DNA of 64,000 nt, taken from CAZOWM01 sp964583615. Its GTDB lineage: Bacteria > Spirochaetota > B62-G9 > DRHN01. The stretch covers positions 28,447 to 92,446 of the forward strand of contig CAZOWM010000007.1 of the NCBI GenBank assembly GCA_964583615.1, given 5' to 3'. This document shows positions 51,020-60,371 of this stretch, piece after piece. Position 1 is the stretch's first letter; every line of letters starts with the position of its first letter. Below the pieces are notes generated by a model, which saw only the letters and a list, made by a program, of their open reading frames with translations, was not told the DNA's origin and did no database searches. The translations under genes were made by a program, and so were the position numbers.

Positions 51020-54000
51020 TCATCTGTTGTTCAGTTCGAGAATAAGCTCCACCTCTCCCCTGCTCATCTTCGTTACCTTGCATATCTCCTGAATAGTCCA
51101 CTTCTGATCAAAGAGGGTAAGTACTGTTTTCACCTTGCTTTCCGCCTCGCGGGAAAGTACCGCGGGTTTTCTGCCATCGTTTCCCTTTCCGCTCACGGAA
51201 GCCCGAGGGACATTTGCACCTTCGGTGTAGCTCTTCAGCTCGTCAGTGAGACGCTGTGCATTTGCAGAAAGAGTGGTGAGGCGAGACTCCGTTCGTGCGA
51301 TCCATTCACGCGCACTCTGGAGCTGCTTTGTACGCGCCTCTATATCCTGCACAAGTGCGTCCATTGTTTTGAACCGTTCCAGCAATTCCTCGATCCTCTT
51401 TTCGTTCCCGCCCAGCGCAGCAGTTTTATCTTCGATTTTCGATATCCGCTCCTTGATATCCTCTTCTATTCCCTTGATTTCATTGAAGTTGTCCTTAAGG
51501 ATCTCTGTCCTTTTTTCCAGGTTTGTGATGAACTCCTTGGTCTTTGAAATCGTCTCAATCGAAAGCTCGATATCGGATTCCTTGCTCTTTAAATCACTCG
51601 CCTGCCGGTTGAGCCTTTCGAACTGTTTTGAGAGGTCACTGATTCCTGATTCTATAGTATCAAGCACTTCCCGTTCCTTTTCAATGAACTGGATTTTCTC
51701 CTCTACGACCGATATGAGCCCGATCGCCTGCTCGGCGTTCTTCGCGATGTCGGATACCATCTTTTTTTCGCCCTTCAGATGCCGTACTTTTGCGGAAATA
51801 TCCCCTTCATCTTTCTTGAGATTTTGTATCAGCTTTCGCAGAGCCATGACATCCTTTTTATCTTCCTTCAGCTGATCGAGTATTTCCGACAATTTGTCAA
51901 TGTCCCCTTCAACCTGCTCCTTGAACTTGAAGGCCTTTTTCAATACAGCCGATTCTTTTTCAAAACTCGCGATTCTTTTCTCCACCTCATCGACCCGTTT
52001 GTTGATTTTCTCCCTTACCTTATCGGCCTCCTCGCTAAACAGGCCCATCTTCTGTGACGCCTCTTCATGAGATCTTTCCATCTCCGCAACGGCATCCTTT
52101 GTGATCTGATCCATGAGCTCAACGATCTCTTTTTCCTTGTCTGCGACATGACTCCTGTGCGCTGCAAACACCTGATCGATTTCCTCTCTGTATGAGAGCA
52201 ACGAGTCGTTCACCTCATTTACCACATCATCCTTCATGTTCCTCACAGACTGGCGTACCCGTTCCATTTCATCGTTTACGTCGGAAATACTGTACTTCGC
52301 CTTCTCGAGCATCTCGTCACCGGTTTTTAGATAACTCGTTTCCATATCTCGAATATTTTTCTCAACAGACCGCAGCGTTTCCTCTATCCTGTGCTCTACG
52401 ATCTGACCGATATCGCCGATTTTTTCGTTTATCTCCTCAATTCTTCTTTTCAGCCCCTCGAGATCGCTGTTGTACCTGGAGATGATATCCTCTTTTTCCG
52501 CCTTGAATACTTCTTTCAGCTCGTCGAGCTCTTTCATCAGCTCCTGTCGCGCTTCATGTTTGACATCACTTACATTCTCAATTATATCGGCTTCGCGGCT
52601 TTTCAACCTCTCCTCCGAACGCTCGATGGACTCATCGATTGTATGCAGTAACGTATTAATCTTCTCTTCATGGGCTTCGATCTCTACGAATATTCCCCTG
52701 TGCGTGGAGTATTCCTTCTCCACCTCCTCCCGGTGATCACTCAGAGCTTCATTTACCTCCTGCATCACCTCATCCTTTACACTTCTCACGGTACCCCGTA
52801 TCGCCTCGATCTCATCTTTGAGCTCTAAAAGGGTTCCCTTCGTTCCTTCGATCATCTCATCACCGGTTTTCAGATAACTCGTTTCTATCTCCCTTATGTT
52901 TGCCTCAACCCCTTTCAAAGTTTCATCGATCCTTTTATCAACATGCTGATTGATATCAGCGATTCTCCCGTTTATCTCCTCGATTCTGCCCTGCACTCCA
53001 TCGAGGTCTTGAGAGTATGCGGTAATGATCCTTTCTTTCTCCTCTCTGAACATGTTTTTCAGGCTTTCGAGTTCTTCCAGCATCTCCTCCCGTGCCTCAG
53101 CCTTTGCGGAGTTTACATGTGAGAGCATATCCGCCGCTTGGTTCCTGAAACTTTCTTCAGAACGGTTGAAGGATTCTTCGACAGATTGAAAGAACGATTC
53201 AATCTTTTTTTTGTCTGCCCTGAGTTCTTCGAGGCTGTATTTGAGCCCTATGTATTCCTTTTCCACCTCTTTTTTATGAAGGGAAAGAGTTTCATTTACC
53301 TCCTTCAGCAGCTCATTCTTCACATTGCGTACTGATCCCCTGATGGCCTCTATCTGCTTCGTAAGAGAGCCGAGATCCTTTTTCGTCCCTTCGATCATCT
53401 CCTCCCCGTTTCTCATGTAATCGGCCTCAATCCGCTTGACATTTTCACTGGCAGCAACAACAACCTCTTCAATCTTTTCCTCGATTTCTCCATGTATTCG
53501 GTCAAGCCTTTCGCTGATACTTTCCATCCCTCCCCGCAGTCCTTCAAGATCTGTTTTGTACCAGTCGACGACCCGCTCTTTTTCTTCCTTGAACAAAGAT
53601 TTCAAGTTTTCAAGCTCCCGAATGAGCTCCTGGCGTGCTTCTATTTTTACTTCGTTGACATTCGTGAGCAATGCGTCTTCCTGTACCTTTATCTTGTCCT
53701 CTGAACGGGAAATTGAATCCTGCATCGATTCGAGAAGCGTATGCAGTTTCTCCTCCTGAGATGCGAGCTCGGCGGTCGAATTTTTGAGAATCTCCTGAAC
53801 TCTTTGCACCGCACTCTCTCTTTCTCTGACAAACGCCTGCTCTGTCACCCGCTGCAGGCTCTGTATCTTGCCTTCGATTTCCGGCTCATAATTCAGATAG
53901 ACCGACTCGATCCGCTCCTCAATCATCTTCTGCCCGCTGTTGGCGATGATCTCGAGATCACCGATTTTTCCATCGAGATCGGCGATGCCCGCCTCGTACT

Positions 54001-55423
54001 GCTTCAGCTTTTCAACAAAGGCATTCCCAACCGACTCAGATGCAGATTTGACTGCTTCCTCGACGCGATCGTTGAGTTGGGTTATCTGTGCCCGCGTGTG
54101 CTGAAGCCGTTCTTCAATCTTTCCAACCAGTTCATTCTTTTCCCTGCTCACTCCATCCCTGAAGGAGGTGATGACCTCCTGAACAGCTCGATTTTGATTC
54201 TTGAACTCCGTTTTTATATGCACGAAAATGGTTTTGAACTCCTTCTTGTAGCCCTGGAGCTTTGCGTTGATTTCCGACACAATGGGTTTTATGAGGAGGA
54301 GGTTTTTGTTCGCGACATCGTTGATTTCCTTGATGATGCGTTCTTTCAGTACATCGGCTTCGGTTTCATGAGAGCGAACCCTGAGGTGCAGTTCTTCACC
54401 GAACTTCTCTGTCTGTTTATCCACCTCATCGAGAAGAGAATTTGCCCTCCCCTCGAGCCGTGTAAGATAGGTGGACAGGTCCTTGGACCTCTCTTCGATT
54501 TTCTGGAAAATCGACTGCTTGAGCCCAGCCACCGAAGAATCGAGTTTTGACACATACCGCTTAAACTCATCCTCTGCCCTTCTCAGAAATATCTGAATGG
54601 TCTCTTTCCCGTTCTGCTCGATTCTCCCGTGCATCAAGTCGATATCGTTTTCCACCGACTCGATCCGCTTTTCGACGGCTACGAGCGCTTCTCCTTCGAT
54701 TGACGAGAGGTTTGTCTGGAGCTCTTCGATCGACCCTGTGAGATCGTCTATCCTTCGTACAACGGTATCCAGCAGATCTTCAGCGTTTTTCCTGAATGTA
54801 TCAAGCTCCTCACCCTGTGCTGTCTTCATATGTTCGATGTTTTCTCTGTACTCACTGACGATCGGCATGAAAATCCCTCGAGCTTCATCAACAACCGATT
54901 GTTTTACCTCCTCAAGTGCGTGCTGCGTTTTCACACGTACTTTTTCCTCGATCGCGGGAACCGACTGTGACACATTCCTGATGGCTTTCTCGTGAGTTGC
55001 GAGATCGATCCCCATTTTTTTTATCCGTTTCGAGAGCTTCTTCAGGGAAGGAAGATTCTGCACGAGGGATTGTATCTCTTCAGTGACGTCTGTCTTCACA
55101 CGCTTCAGCTTTTCGAGTTCGAGCTTTATGAGGTCGAGCTCGCTTTTTTCTCCTTTCATGTTCAGGAGACTCGATTTCATGCTTTCATCCGCCATTTCGA
55201 TGCGTGCGAGTATCTGCGTTGCCTTCATGAGTCCGTTTTCAAGATCGTGAAGGTTTCCTGAGAGATCTTCTTTTTTCTGCTGAACATACTCGTTGAAATC
55301 CACGGAGAGCTTTTCGGCATACCGCTTGAATTTGTTGAAATTGATCGTTCTTTTATCGATTCGCCGAAAAAACAGAATGAGCATGAGGGATATAAAAATG
55401 GTCAGAAACGGCCAGACGTTCAT
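51020..55423 (-). CDS. giant membrane-anchored coiled-coil protein with three 181-residue repeats and HTH-like tail
   Basis: 1467 residues. One membrane segment at about 4-20 (WPFLTIFISLMLILFF), then nearly all alpha-helical, highly charged coiled coil to about 1410. Three tandem units of exactly 181 residues occupy about 550-1100 (signature SEDKIKVQ / SEESFRNQ / SEERLKSR, each followed by an AR-E-ML/LI-EL helix). The last about 45 residues (VLTLFDQKWTIQEICKVTKM and SRGEVELILEL) look like a helix-turn-helix. Large spirochaete coiled-coil proteins, some tied to cell shape or motility, share this outline. I do not know a close family member for certain. It stands downstream of PFOR behind a terminator. 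Confidence 0.75.
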   Translation of the reverse strand: MNVWPFLTIFISLMLILFFRRIDKRTINFNKFKRYAEKLSVDFNEYVQQKKEDLSGNLHDLENGLMKATQILARIEMADESMKSSLLNMKGEKSELDLIKLELEKLKRVKTDVTEEIQSLVQNLPSLKKLSKRIKKMGIDLATHEKAIRNVSQSVPAIEEKVRVKTQHALEEVKQSVVDEARGIFMPIVSEYRENIEHMKTAQGEELDTFRKNAEDLLDTVVRRIDDLTGSIEELQTNLSSIEGEALVAVEKRIESVENDIDLMHGRIEQNGKETIQIFLRRAEDEFKRYVSKLDSSVAGLKQSIFQKIEERSKDLSTYLTRLEGRANSLLDEVDKQTEKFGEELHLRVRSHETEADVLKERIIKEINDVANKNLLLIKPIVSEINAKLQGYKKEFKTIFVHIKTEFKNQNRAVQEVITSFRDGVSREKNELVGKIEERLQHTRAQITQLNDRVEEAVKSASESVGNAFVEKLKQYEAGIADLDGKIGDLEIIANSGQKMIEERIESVYLNYEPEIEGKIQSLQRVTEQAFVRERESAVQRVQEILKNSTAELASQEEKLHTLLESMQDSISRSEDKIKVQEDALLTNVNEVKIEARQELIRELENLKSLFKEEKERVVDWYKTDLEGLRGGMESISERLDRIHGEIEEKIEEVVVAASENVKRIEADYMRNGEEMIEGTKKDLGSLTKQIEAIRGSVRNVKNELLKEVNETLSLHKKEVEKEYIGLKYSLEELRADKKKIESFFQSVEESFNRSEESFRNQAADMLSHVNSAKAEAREEMLEELESLKNMFREEKERIITAYSQDLDGVQGRIEEINGRIADINQHVDKRIDETLKGVEANIREIETSYLKTGDEMIEGTKGTLLELKDEIEAIRGTVRSVKDEVMQEVNEALSDHREEVEKEYSTHRGIFVEIEAHEEKINTLLHTIDESIERSEERLKSREADIIENVSDVKHEARQELMKELDELKEVFKAEKEDIISRYNSDLEGLKRRIEEINEKIGDIGQIVEHRIEETLRSVEKNIRDMETSYLKTGDEMLEKAKYSISDVNDEMERVRQSVRNMKDDVVNEVNDSLLSYREEIDQVFAAHRSHVADKEKEIVELMDQITKDAVAEMERSHEEASQKMGLFSEEADKVREKINKRVDEVEKRIASFEKESAVLKKAFKFKEQVEGDIDKLSEILDQLKEDKKDVMALRKLIQNLKKDEGDISAKVRHLKGEKKMVSDIAKNAEQAIGLISVVEEKIQFIEKEREVLDTIESGISDLSKQFERLNRQASDLKSKESDIELSIETISKTKEFITNLEKRTEILKDNFNEIKGIEEDIKERISKIEDKTAALGGNEKRIEELLERFKTMDALVQDIEARTKQLQSAREWIARTESRLTTLSANAQRLTDELKSYTEGANVPRASVSGKGNDGRKPAVLSREAESKVKTVLTLFDQKWTIQEICKVTKMSRGEVELILELNNR
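52130..53758 (-). repeat. three tandem 543-bp coding repeats
   Basis: Equivalent Ala codons of the repeated AR-Q/E-E helix start lie at 53638, 53095 and 52552, spaced exactly 543 bases (181 codons) apart. The units have diverged in sequence but keep length without an indel, so they are old and under length selection. Confidence 0.85.
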
Positions 55424-55503
55424 GCTCCCCTCCCCACCGTGCGTGTGAAATCTATTTTTACTCTATCGCCTGACCTATAAAATGTCAAACGATTTTCCCC
55501 ATA

Positions 55504-55546
55504 CGAAAAGACCCTGCAGTGATGGTGTACACACCACCGCAGGGTC
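55504..55546 (-). terminator. rho-independent terminator after PFOR
   Basis: GACCCTGC (55546-55539 on the minus strand) pairs with GCAGGGTC (55517-55510), with an inner GGTG/CACC stem; TTTTCG follows on the minus strand. Confidence 0.68.
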
Positions 55547-55570
55547 GCAATCTGCGATTTCTTGAATATC

Positions 55571-58500
55571 CTACATTGAAGCGAGGTGTTTGTACATCTC
55601 ATACCGTTTTCTGGCGTCCTTTTTGGCCTGCTCAAGGAACTTGACCGCGCGCTCCGGATTCGTCATCTTCAGTGCTCGGAAACGGATTTCATTATACATG
55701 TAGTCTTCGATGTCGATCGACGGTTCCTTTGAATCGAGAATGAGAGGATTCTTCCCTTCTTTTTCGAGCATGGGATTAAATCTGTACAAAACCCATGCGC
55801 CTGACTCAACTGCTAGCCGCTGTTCATCCAGCCCTTTCATCATGTTGATTCCATGCGCGATGCAGTGGGAGTAGGCGATAATGAGACTCGGACCGTCGTA
55901 GGCGTCTGCCTCATTAAATGCCTTTACTGTCTGATTCATGCTGTATCCCATAGCGACCCGTGCGACATACACGTTTCCGTAGGTGAAAGCCATAAGCCCG
56001 AGGTCCTTTTTCGAGAAAGGCTTCCCTGCTTCTGCGAATTTGGCAATCGCGCCAAGAGGTGTGGACTTCGACATCTGTCCTCCCGTGTTGGAGTACACCT
56101 CGGTATCAAGAACGAGTGCGTTGACATCCCGTCCTGAAGCGAGCACGTGATCAAGCCCACCGTATCCTATGTCATAGGCCCACCCGTCTCCGCCAAAAAT
56201 CCACACCGACCGCTTGATGAGATAATCAGAGAGACTTGCGAGAAGCTTGAACTCTTCACTGCTTTTCCCCTTGAGAGCCTTTTTCAGTTCACCGACACGC
56301 ATCCTCTGCGCTTCTATCCCCTCTGGAGAAGTCTGATCGGCATCGTGAATCGATTTGAGCAGCTCATCGTCGAGTCCGCTTCCTTCCTCTTTCAGAAGTT
56401 TTTCGATGATTTCAAGCGCATGCACGCTTAGTTTATCGGAAGTCAGCCTCATGCCAAAACCAAACTCCGCTGCATCCTCAAACAGAGAGTTTGACCACAC
56501 CGGCCCTCTACCGTCTTTTCTCTTCGTGTAAGGGGTTGTCGGAAGGTTCCCTCCATAGATGGAGGAACAGCCCGTTGCGTTTCCAATGACCGCTCGATCC
56601 CCGAAGAGCTGTGACACGAGCTTCACGTAGGGAGTCTCACCGCACCCTGCACACGCACCTGAAAACTCGAACATGGGAGGGAGAAGCTGAGATCCGAGTA
56701 TCGTCGTTCTCGACATGAGAGAACTATCACTGTCAGGAAGATTGAGGAAGAACTCCCAGTTTTTTACCTCCTGCTCTCTGAGCGGGATCTGCGGCTGCAT
56801 CATGAGTGCTTTTTCCTCGGTCTTTTGTCCATCCACTCTCTTCACCCCCGGACAGATATAGGCGCATACACCGCACCCTGTGCAATCCTCCGGTGCGACC
56901 TGAACGGAAAATTTGAGCCCCTTCATTTTCTTTGCCCTTCCGTCAGCGGACTTAAACGCCGAAGGTGCTTTTTCGAGGTGCGACGGATCGTAAAACTTGA
57001 TTCTGATCGTTGCATGGGGGCAGACCAGGGAACACTCTCCGCACTGTATACACAGATCGGGATTCCATACAGGAATCTCGTCAGCAACGTTGCGCTTCTC
57101 ATAGGTCGTCGTTCCAGTGATGTACGTCCCGTCGTCGGGCAGGAGAGAAACGGGAATACTCGCGCCATTTCCCGCAATTATCTGCCCTGTGACTTTCTGT
57201 ACGAATTCAGGAGCCTCCACAGGCACGGACGGTTTCATGTGAAGGGTGCTCGTAGCTTTGTCGGGGTAATCGACTTTTTCGATACTCTCTATGGCCCTAT
57301 CCACAGCTTTCATATTCATATCAACGATGTTTTGTCCCTTCTTCCCGTAGGTTTTCACGATTGCATCCTTGATCAATTTGATTGCCTGCTCCTTGTCAAG
57401 GACGCCGGAGATCAGAAAGAATGCCGTCTGCATGATCGTGTTGATGCGTGCTCCGAGTCCGAGCTCATGTGCGATCTTCATCGCATTGATGATGTAGAAA
57501 TTTACCTTTTTTCGCAGTATCTGTTCCTGAACCTCTACTGGTATCTTGTCCCATACCTCCTCTTTTCCATAGGGAGAATTTAATAGAAATATTCCGCCCT
57601 CTTCCAGTTTCGAGAGCATATCGTATTTCTCGAGAAATGAAAACTTGTGACAGGCCAAAAATCGTGCCTTGGAAACCAGATAGGTGCTCCGTATTCTCTC
57701 TTTCCCGAAACGGAGGTGAGAAACGGTAACTGCTCCTGCTTTTTTCGAATCATACACAAAATAGCCCTGAGCATAGTTGTCTGTGGACTCTCCAATGATT
57801 TTGATCGAGTTCTTGTTGGCTCCCACGGTGCCGTCCGAACCGAGCCCGTAGAACAATGCGCTGTGCACCCCTTCCGGTTCTGAATGATAATTTTCATCCC
57901 ATGGAAGGTTTGTAAAGGTCACGTCGTCGTGAATCCCCACAGTAAAGTGGTTTTTTGGAGTTTTTTCCTTGAGGTTTTCCAGCACGGATTTCGCCATGCC
58001 TGCGTTGAACTCGGCAGATCCGAGACCGAAGCGCCCTCCGACGATTGTTGGGTATTCGGAAAACGGTACCGACCCCTCACTCATCTTTTCGCCGATTGCA
58101 GTACGGATATCCTCATAAATCGGCTCTCCGATAGCCCCAGGCTCCTTTGTTCTGTCGAGAACGGCTATCGCCCTGACTGTCGTGGGGAGCGCATTGACGA
58201 ACGCTTCGATGTTGAAGGGCCGGTAAAGCCGTACTTTTATGACTCCGACTTTTTCACCCTTTTTCACCTCGTGCAAAACGACCTCTTCCATCGCTTCCGC
58301 ACCGGTACCCATGAGAACGACAACCCGGTCCGCGTCTGGCGCGCCCACGTAGTCAAAGAGATGGTAGGATCTCCCCACCACCTGTGCGAACCGGTCCATA
58401 TATTCCTGCACGATCCCGGGTGCTGCCGCGTAATAGTTATTTACCGTTTCCCGTGCGGTGAAAAACACATCAGGGTTCTGTGAGGTTCCCCGAATGCGGG

Positions 58501-59137
58501 GATTTTCAGGATTCAGCCCTCTCATCCTGTGTGCAATGACATATTCGTCGTCTATCAGCGCACGCATATCTTCGTATGAGAGCTGTTCGATCTTTTGAAT
58601 CTCGTGAGAAGACCTGAATCCGTCAAAGAAATGCACGAACGGTACACGCGCTTTCAGGCTTGCCGCCTGTGCTATGAGTGCTAAATCCATGATTTCCTGA
58701 ATCGAACATGAAGACAACAGCGCAAACCCCGTGGCCCGCACTGCCATGACATCGGAGTGATCCCCGAATATGCTAAGAGCCTGGCATGCAACCGAACGCG
58801 CAGTTACATGAAATACGGTGGGACAGAGCTCACCTGCAATTTTGTACATGTTCGGTACCATGAGAAGAAGGCCCTGTGAGGCGGTGAAGGTTGTGGTGAG
58901 AGCTCCTGTGGTGAGCGCACCGTGCACAGCCCCTGAAGCACCAGCCTCAGACTGCATTTCTGTAACCGAGGGAATTGTTCCCCATATATTCTTTCTTCCC
59001 TTCGCAGACCAGGCGTCTGCGAGCTCTCCCATCAAAGAGGAGGGAGTAATGGGATATATCGCGATGACCTCGTTTGTCGCGTGTGCAACATATGCGGCTG
59101 CTGTGTTCCCGTCCATTGGCACCATTTCTCTTTTCAT
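55571..59137 (-). CDS. nifJ: pyruvate:ferredoxin (flavodoxin) oxidoreductase
   Basis: 1188 residues, single-chain PFOR. Domains: I (pyruvate/TPP pyrimidine side) from the start, with YPITPSSLMGELADAW; domain III linker; then two [4Fe-4S] motifs at about 696 and 749 (CIQCGECSLVCP, CTGCGVCAYICP). CAGCGETPY lies near 830, and the TPP-diphosphate site GDGWAYDIGYGG near 983 is followed by NTGGQMSKSTPLG. Oxidises pyruvate to acetyl-CoA and reduced ferredoxin, typical of anaerobes. Ribosome binding site GGGGAATGAAG. Confidence 0.96.
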   Translation of the reverse strand: MKREMVPMDGNTAAAYVAHATNEVIAIYPITPSSLMGELADAWSAKGRKNIWGTIPSVTEMQSEAGASGAVHGALTTGALTTTFTASQGLLLMVPNMYKIAGELCPTVFHVTARSVACQALSIFGDHSDVMAVRATGFALLSSCSIQEIMDLALIAQAASLKARVPFVHFFDGFRSSHEIQKIEQLSYEDMRALIDDEYVIAHRMRGLNPENPRIRGTSQNPDVFFTARETVNNYYAAAPGIVQEYMDRFAQVVGRSYHLFDYVGAPDADRVVVLMGTGAEAMEEVVLHEVKKGEKVGVIKVRLYRPFNIEAFVNALPTTVRAIAVLDRTKEPGAIGEPIYEDIRTAIGEKMSEGSVPFSEYPTIVGGRFGLGSAEFNAGMAKSVLENLKEKTPKNHFTVGIHDDVTFTNLPWDENYHSEPEGVHSALFYGLGSDGTVGANKNSIKIIGESTDNYAQGYFVYDSKKAGAVTVSHLRFGKERIRSTYLVSKARFLACHKFSFLEKYDMLSKLEEGGIFLLNSPYGKEEVWDKIPVEVQEQILRKKVNFYIINAMKIAHELGLGARINTIMQTAFFLISGVLDKEQAIKLIKDAIVKTYGKKGQNIVDMNMKAVDRAIESIEKVDYPDKATSTLHMKPSVPVEAPEFVQKVTGQIIAGNGASIPVSLLPDDGTYITGTTTYEKRNVADEIPVWNPDLCIQCGECSLVCPHATIRIKFYDPSHLEKAPSAFKSADGRAKKMKGLKFSVQVAPEDCTGCGVCAYICPGVKRVDGQKTEEKALMMQPQIPLREQEVKNWEFFLNLPDSDSSLMSRTTILGSQLLPPMFEFSGACAGCGETPYVKLVSQLFGDRAVIGNATGCSSIYGGNLPTTPYTKRKDGRGPVWSNSLFEDAAEFGFGMRLTSDKLSVHALEIIEKLLKEEGSGLDDELLKSIHDADQTSPEGIEAQRMRVGELKKALKGKSSEEFKLLASLSDYLIKRSVWIFGGDGWAYDIGYGGLDHVLASGRDVNALVLDTEVYSNTGGQMSKSTPLGAIAKFAEAGKPFSKKDLGLMAFTYGNVYVARVAMGYSMNQTVKAFNEADAYDGPSLIIAYSHCIAHGINMMKGLDEQRLAVESGAWVLYRFNPMLEKEGKNPLILDSKEPSIDIEDYMYNEIRFRALKMTNPERAVKFLEQAKKDARKRYEMYKHLASM

Positions 59138-59163
59138 TCTTCATTCCCCTTGAACTGTTCTTG

Positions 59164-59199
59164 TAGCACAATTGTACTAATTTTTCTCTTCAACATCAA
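59164..59199 (-). promoter_or_regulatory. PFOR promoter with palindrome over the -10
   Basis: Minus strand TTGATG (59199-59194), 17 bases, TACAAT (59176-59171). TAGCACAATTGTACTA (59164-59179) is a 16-base palindrome with one mismatched pair and covers the -10 and start site, so a regulator may bind here. Confidence 0.6.
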
Positions 59200-59279
59200 G
59201 TGAATTACTGAGAACGCCCGACAAGGCCCGCGTTCCCGAAAGATATGTCGTGTGGAAAATCATTCACTGCCGGTTTTGG

Positions 59280-59717
59280 CTACACAGGAGGTTCCTGCTC
59301 TTTGGTGAGGTACTTCACAAGGGTGAGCCTATTCATCCTATTGTTCGTGTATTCGTAGTGGATCTCGTCCATCATTTCACGCATTATGAACAGCCCTAAA
59401 CCTCTTTCTTGCGAGCCCTCGAAGTGCTCGTCGAGGTCGACCCGCTCCTGTTCTATGGGGTTGAAACGAATCCCTTCGTGTTCGTATACGACGATGAACT
59501 TGTTGTCCAGGTTGCGGCACTCGATGGTGAAACCTTTGTCTACCTTGTCTCCAAGCGAGTGCTCTATGATGTTGGCGCTCCACTCATCGCACGATATTTC
59601 GATCTTGGTGATATCAGACTCTTCCGCACCCGATGCCTTCGCCATTTTTGATATAAAATCTCTCGCTTTAGCGAGATTCACAAGGTCGGATTCAAGAAAA
59701 ATCGTCTCGCTCTTCAT
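59280..59717 (-). CDS. RsbW/SpoIIAB-like anti-sigma (GHKL) kinase
   Basis: 145 residues from ATG 59717, which has GGAG upstream; an in-frame GTG lies seven codons earlier. HATPase_c_2 domain: EISCDEWSANIIEHS carries the N-box (E...N), and GLGLFIMREMMDEI the G-box. These kinases bind and phosphorylate a STAS antagonist and hold a sigma factor or another partner. The STAS gene lies directly upstream, but no sigma factor gene is visible in the window. Confidence 0.85.
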   Translation of the reverse strand: MKSETIFLESDLVNLAKARDFISKMAKASGAEESDITKIEISCDEWSANIIEHSLGDKVDKGFTIECRNLDNKFIVVYEHEGIRFNPIEQERVDLDEHFEGSQERGLGLFIMREMMDEIHYEYTNNRMNRLTLVKYLTKEQEPPV

Positions 59718-59740
59718 CTGAGGTTCTCCGTAGCCCACCT

Positions 59741-60295
59741 TTATCCCGACGCAACCTGTCCCTTCTCATCAACCGCGATGATTCCCTTGCAGCCGGAACA
59801 CCTGAACTTTCCCGCCTTTGAGGTTTTCAGTTTTTTGCCGCAGTGCGGGCACTGAAAGATCAGCGGAAAAATCTGTGTGTTTTCGACCTTTGCGGGATTT
59901 ACAGGAGCCCTTTCCTGTTCTTCGCCTCGCAAGAGCGCGAGAGCCCCATCAAAATCATACGCAATTTTAAAAAATTTCGTGAATCCGAGCAGTTGAAACA
60001 CATCGAGGACCTTTTTCTGAAGACCGAAAAGAGTCATATCCCCCTTCTTCTGCTTCATCTGTTTCAAAAATGCGGTGAACGCCCCGATCCCCGTGCTACT
60101 TATATAGTTCAACCCATTACAGTTAAAGATTATGCTCTGAATCCCGGAATTGATGAGCGAATTCACATGGGACTGAAACTCCGGAGAATTGTAGGTATCG
60201 AGATATCCGTTCAGTATGAGCTGGATAGTATCACCACTCCCCCCGACCTGCATTGGGGTGATCTTTAATGAATCTTTGATAGTGATCTCTTCCAT
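59741..60295 (-). CDS. STAS anti-sigma antagonist with C-terminal zinc ribbon
   Basis: 184 residues. Residues about 1-125 are a STAS domain; LNYISSTGIGAFTAFL has the Ser predicted to be phosphorylated. Residues about 145-184 hold a zinc ribbon, CPHCGKKL then CSGC (CxxC...CxxC), joined by a Glu/Pro linker. Classical RsbV/SpoIIAA proteins have no such tail. Second gene of the module; has its own promoter 20-60 bases upstream. Confidence 0.88.
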   Translation of the reverse strand: MEEITIKDSLKITPMQVGGSGDTIQLILNGYLDTYNSPEFQSHVNSLINSGIQSIIFNCNGLNYISSTGIGAFTAFLKQMKQKKGDMTLFGLQKKVLDVFQLLGFTKFFKIAYDFDGALALLRGEEQERAPVNPAKVENTQIFPLIFQCPHCGKKLKTSKAGKFRCSGCKGIIAVDEKGQVASG

Positions 60296-60325
60296 CCCTT
60301 GTTTCCCCTTCTCAATGCTTTCATT

Positions 60326-60354
60326 AGTATAGTGTAAGTATATATCAATTTCAA
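60326..60354 (-). promoter_or_regulatory. internal promoter of the STAS-kinase pair
   Basis: Minus strand TTGAAA (60354-60349), 17 bases, TATACT (60331-60326); ATG at 60295 with AAGGGGAAAC before it. The switch proteins can thus be made without the phosphatase. Confidence 0.6.
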
Positions 60355-60371
60355 AACAAATACATGCATTT

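Noticed and set aside
52130..53758. CRISPR array or satellite repeat
   Set aside because: The 543-bp periodicity is within a coding frame with protein-level, not DNA-level, conservation.
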